In this document: positions 34,181 to 44,399 of the stretch, piece after piece
Layout: each line of letters begins with the position of its first letter
How positions within the stretch are numbered: position 1 is the first letter of the stretch
From: Pelargonium nanum
Taxonomy: Eukaryota; Streptophyta; Magnoliopsida; Geraniales; Geraniaceae
Assembly: GCA_036897485.1 (NCBI GenBank)
Contig: JAYMTF010000220.1
Coordinates: 1 to 44,399 of the forward strand
Reading direction: 5' to 3'
Length of the DNA: 44,399 nucleotides
Notes under the pieces: generated by a model
Told to the model about the DNA's origin: nothing
The model's database searches: none
Seen by the model: the letters and a program-made list of their open reading frames with translations, nothing else
Position numbers and translations under genes: made by a program

Positions 34181-34340
34181 TATCTCTGCCAAAAAGCTCG
34201 AAATTTTCTCGTTTGTTTTCGCGCTTTTTCTCGGGAAAAAGAGCGAGAAAATAGAGAGAGAAAATTAAGTCAATGTAGAAGAGAGAAACAGAGACCTTTT
34301 TTTAGGTTTTTGAATATAGAGAGAGAGACTGAGAGAGTTC
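34181..34340 (-). promoter_or_regulatory. AL: ALFIN-LIKE 5' leader with CT-rich tract
   Basis: On the gene strand, roughly 150 nt upstream of the start codon are rich in CT repeats (GA on the plus strand at about 34253-34340), a pyrimidine-patch leader common near plant transcription starts. A possible TATA-like TATAATTA lies at about 34369-34376. The transcription start is inferred, not seen. Confidence 0.5.
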
Positions 34341-35864
34341 TAATCGGAGAGGGACAGGGACACAACTGTAATTATAGCTACACAGTAGGGTCTTTTTGGG
34401 TATTTTTGTGCTTTTTGTGATGGGCCTGTTAGTGATGGGCTTTTTTGTTCCAGCCCAAATGAGTGATGGGCATTTTTATCTATTTTATTTCAAATTACCA
34501 ATATTGCTACAATTTTTAGTACGCAAATTTGTTTCAAATTGATTCAATCGGTAATTGTGTCGCTAAATTAAGCTGATGTGACGTTAATTTTGTAAAAAAT
34601 TTATGGAAACAGCTTGATGATATGGCGTGTACGTGACAATGACTAAGCATGTGTTATTGAAAGGATGAAACACACGGAGCACATGCAAAGAGACGATCTC
34701 TAAAAAATATAAAAAATATTGTGGACATGAATGTCAAATCGTAGCCACGTGAACATCGCAACAGCAATACCACGTCATCATATTGTTTTTTTTTAAATAT
34801 ATATCAAAAGTAAATGTTATATCATTTTAATATAGTTGCACAGTTATCGAATACACTTATGAAATTTACCATTTTTTTCTCTTTTAGCAAGTTATAGTGT
34901 CCGTGTGTAAATATAAGCGTCGATAAGAGGACCTTTCCATTTGAGTCCTCCGAGTTTCGTAGAAAAATCTTTGCCTTTCAAGTACGTTACCCCAACTTGA
35001 CTCGAATTTTCTTGTTGGAGTGTATGATCAAAACACAAGTGTTTCCCTTTCAATTGAATCCCCCAACTTGACTCGGATACGCGTGTATAAAAAAACGAGT
35101 ATTTTCGAGTGAATTCCCTAACTTGACTCGGATTTTCAAGTTCAAGACTCGTATATGACAATTTTGAGCCTTTTGAGTTCGTATCCAGTTCGCTCGTGCC
35201 ATAGCTAAATTTCGGTTATTAAAAGACTGGATCACTCTTTCCTCTTTTTCACAGAACAACCCAATAGCTCAAGCATCACAATTTTTCATTAAAATCATGA
35301 TATCGAATCTCATCGAAGCAAATTAAGAAATCATAAATAAATAAAAAATAAATATGAGTATTTCAAATTCATTCAAACCAAAACAAAAAAAAAACTATAA
35401 TATATATAAAAAATAAAGTGCTTAACAAAGAATAGAAAAAGATGCACACAAAACTTCCCCTATAAAATCTGAGTTTCAAGAGTTTCACAAAGGGTTATAT
35501 ATAATCAGTACACAGGAGGTCACAAGGAGAGCCAGAATTTGGTAAGCTCAAGCACCAAGTTGAGAAACAATAACATGAAAACAAAAAAAAAGGAAAAAAA
35601 GAAAAGAAAAGAGAAACCAAGTCATCAGAAATCGAAATCTTGTTACATGTAAACGCATCCTGAGCCGTCAAATAATATCCCATGGCAAAGAAAATTACCC
35701 GGTTAGAAATGGGTGATGGTTGGTTGAGAAATATAGGAGCTTTCATGTACTTGCCGGGCGTATTTCTTCCCCAGAAAATTGTTTCTGACCAGAGTGTATC
35801 TCAGCAGTTTATTCTTTGGGAGCGGAGCAAACCACCAAGAATGCGATTGGCCAATACTGACTGA
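34341..35864. other. Intergenic: ALFIN-LIKE promoter side and CID4-like 3' flank
   Basis: The region contains the putative ALFIN-LIKE promoter, a degenerate repeat cluster at 34925-35170, and AT-rich DNA that should include the 3' UTR of the downstream minus-strand gene (stop at 35867-35865). Words CACGTGAAC near 34747 and CACGTCATC near 34771 are G-box/bZIP-like but unproven. No gene was recognised. Confidence 0.6.
34925..35170. repeat. Degenerate tandem repeat cluster with AACTTGACTCG core
   Basis: AACTTGACTCG occurs at 34994, 35065 and 35120. Each is preceded by a CCTTTCAATTGAATCCCCC-like segment, and a fourth, weaker unit starts near 34934 (CTTTCCATTTGAGTCCTCCG). Unit spacing is irregular (71 and 55 bp between cores). 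The short open frames here are products of the repeat, not a gene. Confidence 0.7.
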
Positions 35865-37514
35865 CTAATAATCTCGTCCTTTGTATTGCATTTCCTGCAA
35901 AAACAGTACATAGTTGCATGAATTTTCAAGAAGTCGGTATGGAACTGCAAGGAAAGGGCTCGTTTTTTGTCCAACAATGGGGGCGGAAGTGGAACCCTTC
36001 ATCTCAACATACTAAAATCTAGGGCAGTTGGAACTTGAGGATGCATGATATACTAGTTGAGCTAGAGTTGGAAAGGCGGGTTTTGGGTCAGGGACTCAGG
36101 GTTGGATCGGTTTTTTAGGGTCCAGTTTACCTAACCTGACACACAAGTGTGGGTTTGCCTGACCTGCACTTTTCCCATGGCAATCCAAACAGCCCGGAAA
36201 CTTTTACCGACTCTATTTCATGCAACCCAAGCTCACAAAAATGTGGGTTGGATTTTGGGTGCCCGCGAATTCGGATCTAAAATGTCAACTCTAGTTTAAC
36301 CCTCTACTTAACAGCTAAACCTTTTCGGTTGGATTAAAGTTCAAAAGTTGTTTCTGAATCTCACGAGATTCGGCTTCGATTGGTAGGGTAGGATAGGTGG
36401 GGAGGACACAAGAACATGGAAACCCATCATCCACTAAACAAACCAATCTGACCTTTTCATCCACCCAACCAAAGAAGCCGCTAGTGCAGCTTTTTGTCAA
36501 AACCTATTCTAATACTCCCTTTGTCCCTAAATGAGAGCCCACTTTCTTTTCTTTTTTTGGTTAGTTAGTTATGCATGAACACCGATAATGTACCAAAGAT
36601 AAGTTAGCCAGAACCCTTCGAGTTGTTACGACAAGAGCACACGAGGTTATAAAAGGAAAACCCCAAGTCTCTAACTAACTTATCCTTCATTTTTACAAAA
36701 AGAAAAATGAAAAAAATGGACTCATTTTGGGACAGAGAAAGTACTATTCCAAAGCAAAAGGTTCAATTTTATTAAACAATTGGGAAGGAAAATGAATGGG
36801 TCCATGTTTTTCTTACTGGTGGATAGTTTGGCATGTAGATTTGTCTGGGTTGGCCAAGAAGCATCTGCTGCCCGTACTGCAATCAGATTCATGGATTAAT
36901 TCATATCCAAGTTTCTTAAAACAACACAATTAAATGATCTGTCGTCGAATAAGATGGTGACGAGGCTAGTAACAGCATACCTGAGGTCCACTTGGATGAA
37001 AATATCCTTGTGGAGATTGCATATGTGCAGCCTGAGGATTAAATATTACAGGCTGGTGCCCGACATATGACGGTCCCATCTGCAAGCACAACAAAGTTAG
37101 TAAACACTCAGTAACGGGAAACCTAAAGTACTAATATCCAGAAAATCCCTTTACAAGTAATTCATTCTTGATCCACTAGAAACTGCATTTGCATATTCGT
37201 CTAAATTTGTTTATGGAACAACTCAGCTATCCCTATGTTTTAAGAGTCCACTAGTAGAGGATGGGATGATTTAAAGAGAATCAATCACTCCAATATATTA
37301 TCAGAATCTTAAGATCATAATCACAAATATGTTAATAAAAGAACTTTATTGTTTCTAACAGTATCAGCATAGGTAACCGCAAATATAATATACATGCACA
37401 CACACACACACACAAAAGAACCAAGCCATTTCCCATATAATGTCAGGGTCGGCTACATGAATCCTTTAGAAAACTTCTTTGTGATCTTCTGCTTGCCAAA
37501 TCCAAAATATGAAC

Positions 37515-37545
<31 letters not shown>

Positions 37546-40500
37546 CACCACACAACATTAAAATTTACTGGATCCAACGCCCACAAATATTGGAGTGGGT
37601 ATGAACGAAATTTGACGGTGGTACTATTACCGGTTTGGCTTAGCCTAAGGCAAGATAGTCATGGCTTAGATTCATCTCTCTCTCTATGCATATGTGTATG
37701 TGTGTGTTGGATTCTAAGGGCAAACATACCAAGAACACACAACACATATATCAGATGGACTGACTAGAAATATATGAAGAGGAGATAAATGTTACACTGT
37801 AAAAAACATGGCACGAAGGATTAAAATATTGAAAGTTCATTTGCAGAACATACCCCAATGCCTACAGGCATGCCATGCATATGTGGAACAGCTGCTGGGA
37901 AATAGAAAGAACCATCAGACGCTGGAGAAGGAGGCCTGACAGGTTGAGTAGGAACAAAACTCTTGGCATTCGGATTGAGTTTGAATTCCTGATAACAAAA
38001 GGTAAAGGAGGTAAGGAAACATACGGGGAACAGATATAGTGATTAGATGAATACAGGACGGGTAACTTAGGAACGGAAGCCATATTACAAATATGATATC
38101 CTTTTGCACATCTATGCATAGATCTTAAATTAGAACCGGTTCTACCTTGGCATGAGGATTCAGTGTTGACTTTTCAGAAGATAAAGAACCCATTGATGAG
38201 CTAGGCGATAAACCAGGAGCACTGGAAGCTGAGGGAACACCTGGATGATCTGAGGCAGATGATGCAGAACTACCTGGGCGTCCACGAGGATTTACAGATT
38301 GTGCATCAGTGTGCGCTTTGCTAGATACTGAACTCTTAGATGGTTCACTAGGAGTGAACTTTTCATTGCCCTTTGATGGAGGCCGGGATGGAGCATATGA
38401 AAGGGCGTTAGGGGATAATCCCGCTTTATCACTGTCATCTTTCTTAAAGCTGGGTATAGAATCTGCATCAAATGTGTCACCGTTTAAGGTACAGGGTTAA
38501 CGCTGATCAACAAATAATATGGCTATTATACTGAATACGTAGCAATGAAGTACACATTCTCTTCTACCAGACAAAATTTGCAAGAATGCAAAGTTAGGCG
38601 AACGTAGAAAACAGTTGTGTATCTCATCCTACTATCATAATGTTTTACCACAATGAATAGGTTTATATCCATTTCAAATCATTCACTTAAATACATCTTG
38701 GTGAGGAAGTTGACTCACCGTCAGATTTAGAAATTGGGGTGTCCTCAGCCGGCTGCATTTAATCGAACAGATTGTTTAAAATCAATAACAAATTTTAAAA
38801 AGTAATAACAAAGAGGCTCCAATAAGTTCCCAACAGAAGTGCAATAGAACGTTAAGTTAAACTCACAGTCTGCTTGCCCTTAGCATCATAAGATCCTCCA
38901 TGTTGTTCGCTATACAGGTTCTCATTGACCCTATAATTTTCAAAAGTTTAATTTAGAATAGAGCAACGCCCACACTCACAAAAATACAAAAGCACTGCCA
39001 AGAGAGGGTCAGAGGTAAGCTACAAGGATTAGCAGAACTCATATAATACCTGTTCTCGCCATCAAAACCAGGATAACTTTTGAAAGGAAGTTCTGATGTC
39101 AGATTTCTACCATGATCGTAAGAAGCAGAGCGGTATGAATCTGCAGCAGTGCTTGATAGAGAAGATTGAGCTTCATCCTGCATATGAAAAAGGAGGAAAT
39201 ATTATGGAACTAAATGGACGAACAGCTACTTACACAACCATGACTAAGCAAAAGTTTTTTTTTTGGTAACTAATTTTAACTCCTAACTAAATGCGACAGA
39301 ACATCAAATCATTAACAGACCTAGGAACTGTATGAAAGTTGGAAGCTCGGATAAATTCATATACATATATAATAATTAGCCATCAGAATTTAAGACATTT
39401 GATTCAGTGACTGCAAATTCTTTAAATTTTGTACACACATATGGGAGCATATAAGAGAAAAACATGAGCCAACCGCTAAGGCGCTAACTACTTCAACTGT
39501 GTGATATGTGATACCCACATTATAACTATAGAAAGGCAATAGTGTGTAATGAGTAAGAGTCAACTCAGAGGATTGCTAACTATATAGAAAGAGACTGTAG
39601 CAAATGCACCTCCGAGAAAATGTGCAGCACTTCGAGATAGCACTTTGTATACTTCATACATACACAATCGCCTAACTGACAGTAGGCCCACAACTCCACA
39701 CAATCTCATGGAATGAAGCAGAATTGATCACAAAGAGAGCATTTGAAAAACTAACAAAGTCTCTTGAATTCTATTACGAGATTTAAAGATTTAGTAAGTA
39801 CCACAGGCAAAGAGCTTGATGACACTCCAGCGCCATCACTGATCTTTCGACTAAGGAAATCAGTCAAGGGCCTGTTGATGACAGAAGAAGAGGCACCAAA
39901 GGTTTCTGTACTGCGCGAATCAAACATTATGTCCTCGTTTTCATCATTTCCACAGTCATCAGCCCCACTACCCCTATATACTGAAGAGAATCTAGTCTCC
40001 TCATCAATATCAAAATTTTCATGAAAACGACCACCTCGTTCCTGTTGAACATAGTGAAAATGAGATATGAAGATAGAATTTTGATTATACAATAACAGTT
40101 GATGGAAAAGTAGGGTAACCACACCTCCGCTAAATGAAGATCTTGAGTGTCCTCACACTCAATTTCTCTTGCTATTCTTAAAGCTTCTCTCTCCAATTCT
40201 CTCGTCCGAGGACCTCTCTCTAATTTTGTTGTATAAAGTTCCTCATCGAAGGTGCTTTTGACACCAAATAATGTTTCGTTTGTTTCAAACTGATCCCAGC
40301 TCCTAATAGAATAGCAAAATAGGAATTATATCAACCACTGAAATGCAGGGAAAGTAAAGATGCCGCATAGTGAATAAAAATAATTCTGCAAAGAAAAAAT
40401 ATATTCTCGAAGATACTATAAGATTGACCAGCAAATATCAACTGCAATTGAGCTATACATAATTACTTGTGTGGATTTGTTATGAAGAGTCCCCTTCTAC

Positions 40501-41892
40501 AATCTTAGATTCGCGGGCAAAACAAATTAAGGTATTATCCTTCCCATATTACAAGGAAAAAATATTGGCCACAATTTATCTAAAATCAAACACTAGCCAC
40601 TTATTGCTACCACCAAACCTCACATTCCCACTGGTCCTTGTTGTGCTAACTACATATATCAGTGAGTGCACTAGCTGGTGAAATGTTTCATCGAGTTAGT
40701 TTTACATCCCTTCTAAGTAGCAATTTTATGCACCAAAAAAAAACATTGAACAAATAAAATAAAAAAAATTTAAGACCAACCATCAATGTGTTCCAGTTGG
40801 AAGATCCAGGCTTTCAAAAATGGGAAACTAGAAATAGAAACCTCGAGCAAAACCACAAGTAACTAAAGCAACAGAACAATCGCCAAGACATTTGGAAAAA
40901 GAGAAAGTTATTGTAAGCAACCTATTCCAAGGATCGTCAAATATATTATCCAACTCAGGACATTGTGGATCATCTTCGTCAGGCACCCAAGGTGCCAGCT
41001 CTCTTTCCAATTCAACATGACGAGATTGAGATATGAATGAATCCAACATAATGTCTTGCTGTCTTTCACATTGCAGCTCATTTGACAAGCCATCACGGGT
41101 CACGGGCACATCCTGGAACCAATAATCAAATAATGCAATTAGATTGCTTATATTTGATGCAATAACCACATGTAAAACAGTACGTGTGAAATTCCGTAAA
41201 GCAACCACATGAAAACCAGTCCAAAATTTTTAGTAAGATTCAGAATTGTAAATAAGAGAGGCAGAACCTTCGCTATGACTTGAACTAGTTCCTCGGCAGG
41301 TATAATCAAAGTCTTTGAAGGAGCCTTGCTAACAGAATCACCTACTAAAGATTTCTGTCCTCGAAAAGAACCATCTTTTGTCATGCGAGCCATTTTCAAG
41401 ATAACCTCTGCAAGTGAATGTTGAGATGATTACTGACTAAAGTATAAAACTAGTCACGGTACAAGACAACAAAGGAAAAACACTACGTGGTGGCAGCAAA
41501 ATGGAATAAACGAGGCGTACCACCAAAATCTTTTTCAGTGTTTGCTGCATGAAATATTCCAGAGAATGTAGATCCATTTTTCACCTGGACTTCCACATGT
41601 TGTCCAACAAGACATGCTGTTAGATACACTAATCGATCACGTGAAGGGCTTTCATAGCCTCCACCTTTGCTACCTGTCGATACAACAGTACAAACTAAGA
41701 TTAGGGAGGAAGGACATATAGCAATTGAAACATTTTAGTTTAGAATATTTCACCTGCATTTGTCAATCTAATGGAATTTGGTTTTCCAGATTGAATCTTA
41801 TTCTCTGGCTTAGAGCCCATTTCTCTATCACCCCTTCGACGTCCAAATCCATTTGCAGAAGATTTGGGCTGAACAACTGGTTGCATATTCAT
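35865..41892 (-). CDS. CID4: Ataxin-2-like PABP-interacting protein (CID4/CID3 type), 14 coding exons
   Basis: Plant ataxin-2 homologues bind the MLLE domain of poly(A)-binding protein and act in cytoplasmic mRNA metabolism. Exons in gene order: 41892-41754, 41673-41524, 41407-41268, 41112-40922, 40302-40125, 40041-39802, 39177-39050, 38930-38867, 38752-38719, 38462-38146, 37988-37854, 37079-36981, 36876-36817, 35894-35865. Total 1,905 nt, 634 aa, phases closed. Residues about 53-105 form the Lsm/SM-ATX domain (RDRLVYLTACLVGQHVEVQV). Residues about 208-270 are the LsmAD domain (SWDQFETNETLFGVKSTFDE, then EALRIAREIE). The PAM2 region at about 520-542 reads STLNPHAK, EFKLNPNAKSFVP. The Pro/Gln-rich tail ends EMQYKGRDY. 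A second in-frame ATG lies two codons after the chosen start. CID3 is the alternative assignment. Confidence 0.94.
36062..36294. repeat. Copy B of the dispersed repeat, with perfect 9-bp terminal inverted repeats, in the last CID4 intron
   Basis: CTAGAGTTG (36062-36070) and CAACTCTAG (36286-36294) are exact inverted repeats bounding 233 bp of GGGTT/CCAAC-rich DNA. The right end shares AATTCGGATC and the TGTCARCTCTA terminus with copy A. No target duplication was recognised. It sits inside the intron at 35895-36816, which otherwise lacks features. Confidence 0.65.
37397..37414. repeat. (CA)n microsatellite in CID4 intron
   Basis: An 18-nt CA run lies within the intron at 37080-37853. Confidence 0.85.
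37517..37545. repeat. Compound (TA)n(CA)n microsatellite in CID4 intron
   Basis: A TA run passes directly into a CA run in the same intron as the previous microsatellite. A CT run (37674-37686) and a TG run (37691-37706) follow downstream. Confidence 0.85.
39178..39801 (-). other. CID4: CID4-like intron 6
   Basis: This 624-nt intron has no clear feature. The other introns over 300 nt in this gene (40303-40921 and 37080-37853) show only short A/T runs and microsatellites. Confidence 0.8.
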
Positions 41893-43330
41893 CTTTTAGG
41901 CTCTACTGCAATTGATGAATTGATCAAAATACATCCAAACAGTTAGGAAGAGAGAAAGAAAGAAAAAAAGATAAATATAGTGAAAGAAAGCAGGTTGTCA
42001 AAATATCTTATTATATGTGGGGTGGGGTGGTATAGTACAGAAAAGGACGATTAGCTGGTCATCTAACAAAAGGAAAATAAACACTGCAAATGATTTCACA
42101 CAGTATTGTTGTTACTAAAGCTCTCTCGTCTTGAGAAAAGGGTCTTTCTCTAAAGCAACAAAAAAACACAATACGTACTTTTCAGGAAACACACACTTGT
42201 ATAGTATTCATTAGAAATATTTTAGTTCCTTTCTCTAAAATTACAAAATAGAGCATTTTTTTTCTTCTGGAAATGGTATGCAAATCTTATCAATTGACTA
42301 CTCCCTCTTCAAGAATAAACTTCAATGTACTAAAGTAGGCTTGCACATGCGCGTAACAGAAGCTACACATACATTTAATAAAAGATTGAATCCTAAATTT
42401 CCATACATGAGAAATTTCCATCCCATACACAAATGAGAAAACAAACTAAATCGACAGGCTAAAGTTGCTATGCAAGTATACCAAAGAAAGAGAAACATAT
42501 TACATCGGCGGCAAAGAAACCAAAGAAAAAAACTTAAAAAAGACATGTACCAACCAAAATCTAGCTCGGTGGATAGCTGATAGAAAATACAATGCTCAAT
42601 AAGGGGAAGAAGACCCTACCTTCTCCAAAAGGAGCAACCCAATAAAGCTTCTTAATGCAGTTAACTTCCTATGTCAAAGAAAAATATTACTAACACAACT
42701 TTTCAAGTCAAGCCAAACTAAGAGCAACCAAAGCTTAAAACCCAAGACCTGAGATAGAGCAACAACAATGAAGTTGGTTTCAACAAAAGCCGAACCTCAA
42801 CCTATCAAATCAACAACAAGCAAGACATCATTTTTTGGTAATTTTAACACAAATGGCATGAATTAGGCATTGAGAAACAGCAAAAGAAACCATGAATTTA
42901 AACAAAACAACAACAAAAACCCCTATTTCTCAGCTCATACCAAAGCAAATAAAAAATGTCAAAACTAGTAAACTTCACAAAACTCAAAAACAAATATTTA
43001 TCACTGCCCATTTCATTTTCTCGGAAACCAAACAAACCCAATACAATTCCAAATCACCAAATTCAAAAATTCACGATTAAGAACACGATCCGTACCTTAT
43101 TGGACACAGTCCCGCTAGGGTTTCGTCAAATTAGGGTTTTGAGACGGCGCTGAGGATCAGACGCATCCAGGATCGGCGACCGAATCGCGAAAGCGACCAA
43201 TAATTTTTTTCTATTTTTGTATAATTTTTTTCTATTTTCGGAGAGGTCTCGATGTGATCGAGAGATTGGAGATTCTGAGAGAGAGCGAAAGAGGAGCAAC
43301 TGTAGAAGAAGGCCTGAGAAATAGAGATCG
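41893..43330 (-). other. CID4: CID4-like 5' UTR with 1.19-kb leader intron
   Basis: On the minus strand an AG acceptor at 41906-41907 (TTGCAG) precedes a 13-nt leader segment before the ATG at 41892. A consensus donor AAG/GTACGG at 43096/43095 closes the upstream non-coding exon, placing a 1,190-nt intron at 41906-43095. The first exon is taken as 43096 to about 43330; its 5' limit is inferred from the CT-rich leader (GA-rich on plus, 43255-43330). The intron shows no feature beyond A-rich stretches. Confidence 0.65.
43115..43139 (-). promoter_or_regulatory. Pair of telo-box motifs in the CID4-like leader
   Basis: On the gene strand AAACCCTAA (43139-43131) and AAACCCTAG (43123-43115) lie in the non-coding first exon. 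AAACCCTAA telo-boxes are enriched in plant translation and ribosome-related promoters and leaders. The function here is inferred from that association only. Confidence 0.6.
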
Positions 43331-43339
43331 GAGTGATTC

Positions 43340-44399
43340 GGTGTGGACGGGCGTAGGATAGATCGTTGAGCTCATTTTTTTATTGGTGGATCTAACGGTT
43401 GTGTGATGAGGATAATCATATAGTAGAATTTAGAGTTGGCAATTCAGTTTCGGGTCGGAATGTCGAGTTCGGATTGAAAGTGTCTAGCCCGAACCCGGTT
43501 TTGTATAGAGGGTTACGAGTTTCAGGTCTATTCGCGTAAAATGTGCGGGACTCAACCCAGTTCAAGATCGATCGAATTTATGTTGTATGAAATTGGCAAT
43601 TTAGATCCAATTTTGCGGATTCAAGTCTCGTGAAAATAGACCCGAACAAATCTTGGGTCAGGTCAAAGTTATAGTTTGTGGTGCGACTCAGACAACTACG
43701 TTGAATTGAACCCGCACTGCTTCCTTGTAAAACTCGACTCGAGACACTAAATTTGATCGAAATTGCACCCTTGTTTGATTTCCTTTTAGGTTAAACATTT
43801 TTAACTTGAATCTGACCTAAAAGCCGATTTGTCTGCTCTAGTTATAAGCGATTTAAAACTACGAAATATGTGAATAAGATTTTGAGTATTCACGTGTTCA
43901 GGTCCAAGTTGCAAGTACAATAAATTGTGTGTAATTGGTGTGTGTGTGGTGTGATTTGTGATGGTTTTGGGAATTGCAAGTGTTGTGCAATACATGTGAT
44001 TATATTTTCTTGGAAACATACAATTTTATTTTCTTTGTATTTTCTCAGACAAAGTGTTTGGCTGGAAGGAAATATCTAAATGTTTCAAAACTGATTTAAG
44101 TGCCAAAAAGATTAGCAAAAAAAAAAAAATTAATGGCATTTTGAATTTTGGGCTAGGACCCAATTAATTTAGTTTTTGAATTAAGTTTATGTTCATTTAT
44201 TTATTTAAACTAGCTTTTCTACCCAGCTACGTTTGGGTTTTCTTAGCCTATTTATTTGAGTTTTATTTTTATATTAGTTTTTGTTTCATGTTTAATCGCT
44301 CAATTTTTTATATGCATAAGTGTTTGTTTGTTTCATGTTTCATTTTGGACCAAATCGCACTCATCTTGTATCATTTATATTTTTTTAGTCCATACATTT
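43340..44399. other. Intergenic, upstream of the CID4-like gene
   Basis: This holds the presumptive promoter of the minus-strand CID4-like gene and copy C of the dispersed repeat. The last 550 bp are AT-rich with no recognised gene, RNA or coding remnant. Confidence 0.6.
43428..43842. repeat. Copy C of the dispersed repeat
   Basis: It begins AATTTAGAGTTGGCAATTC and ends GATTTGTCTGCTCTAG, imperfect inverted ends of the same type as copies A and B. The interior is GGGTC/CCCGA-rich, with a second internal copy of the end motif (TTGGCAATTTAGATCC near 43591). It has no coding capacity and is older and longer than copy B. Confidence 0.55.

Noticed and set aside
34181..34192. Upstream start for ALFIN-LIKE giving an extra four residues
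   Set aside because: The codon at 34192-34190 is TTG on the gene strand, not ATG. The first ATG is at 34180 and gives the family-typical MDGG start.
34994..35130. Regular cores reminiscent of a CRISPR array
   Set aside because: Only three 11-bp cores with unequal spacing in a plant nuclear context; no repeat/spacer structure.
34892..35259. Overlapping minus-strand open frames of 69-89 codons
   Set aside because: They are created by the degenerate AACTTGACTCG repeat units; no domain or plausible start context.
39468..39500. A-box-like GAGCCAACCGCTAAGGCGCTAAC word, possible second SINE or tRNA
   Set aside because: No B box at suitable spacing and no cloverleaf on either strand; similarity is limited to about 20 bases.
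43801..44019. 72-codon minus-strand open frame near the right edge
   Set aside because: Low-complexity Thr/His/Ile content, overlaps the end of repeat copy C, and matches nothing recognised.

Overview
The window is nuclear DNA from a flowering plant, most likely a eudicot that I cannot name further. The evidence is GT-AG introns throughout, AT-rich introns and intergenic DNA, plant-specific protein families (ALFIN-LIKE, CID/ataxin-2-like), an LTR element primed by plant initiator tRNA-Met, and a piece of plastid rpoB inside an intron. It is an ordinary genic region. I found no operon, CRISPR array, phage or clearly new biochemical system. The new-looking material is in the non-coding parts: small transposons, organelle DNA and local duplications.

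Layout. (1) 395-28614, + strand: almost all of Midasin (MDN1), the giant dynein-like AAA+ ATPase that remodels pre-60S ribosomes. I traced 69 coding exons that keep one open frame of 14,877 nt (4,958 residues plus stop). They run from the end of AAA1 through AAA2-AAA6, the long helical linker, the acidic D/E-rich segment and the C-terminal MIDAS domain. Only the N-terminus lies left of the window. Its introns hold a complete 479-bp TRIM element with a 5-bp target-site duplication (14279-14767), a LINE reverse-transcriptase remnant abutting a plastid rpoB fragment (27450-27745), and a fold-back element in the last intron. (2) 30344-34180, - strand: a complete five-exon ALFIN-LIKE PHD-finger gene (258 aa), tail-to-tail with MDN1. 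Its first intron carries a diverged roughly 260-bp direct duplication and a tRNA-derived SINE head. (3) 35865-41892, - strand: a complete 14-coding-exon ataxin-2-like CID4/CID3 gene (634 aa; Lsm, LsmAD and PAM2 parts), with a non-coding 5' exon at about 43096-43330 beyond a 1.19-kb 5'UTR intron. Its leader has two telo-box motifs. (4) 43340-44399: intergenic, with one copy of a repeat family that also occurs at about 29.9-30.08 kb and 36.06-36.29 kb.

The three genes touch ribosome assembly (MDN1), chromatin reading of H3K4me3 (ALFIN-LIKE) and mRNA/poly(A)-binding-protein biology (CID4). Nothing here suggests they act as a unit; the order looks like ordinary plant synteny.

All splice sites were read by eye from GT/AG positions, reading phase and recalled family similarity. 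There is no transcript support, and UTR limits and transposon ends are approximate unless a duplicated target site is stated.
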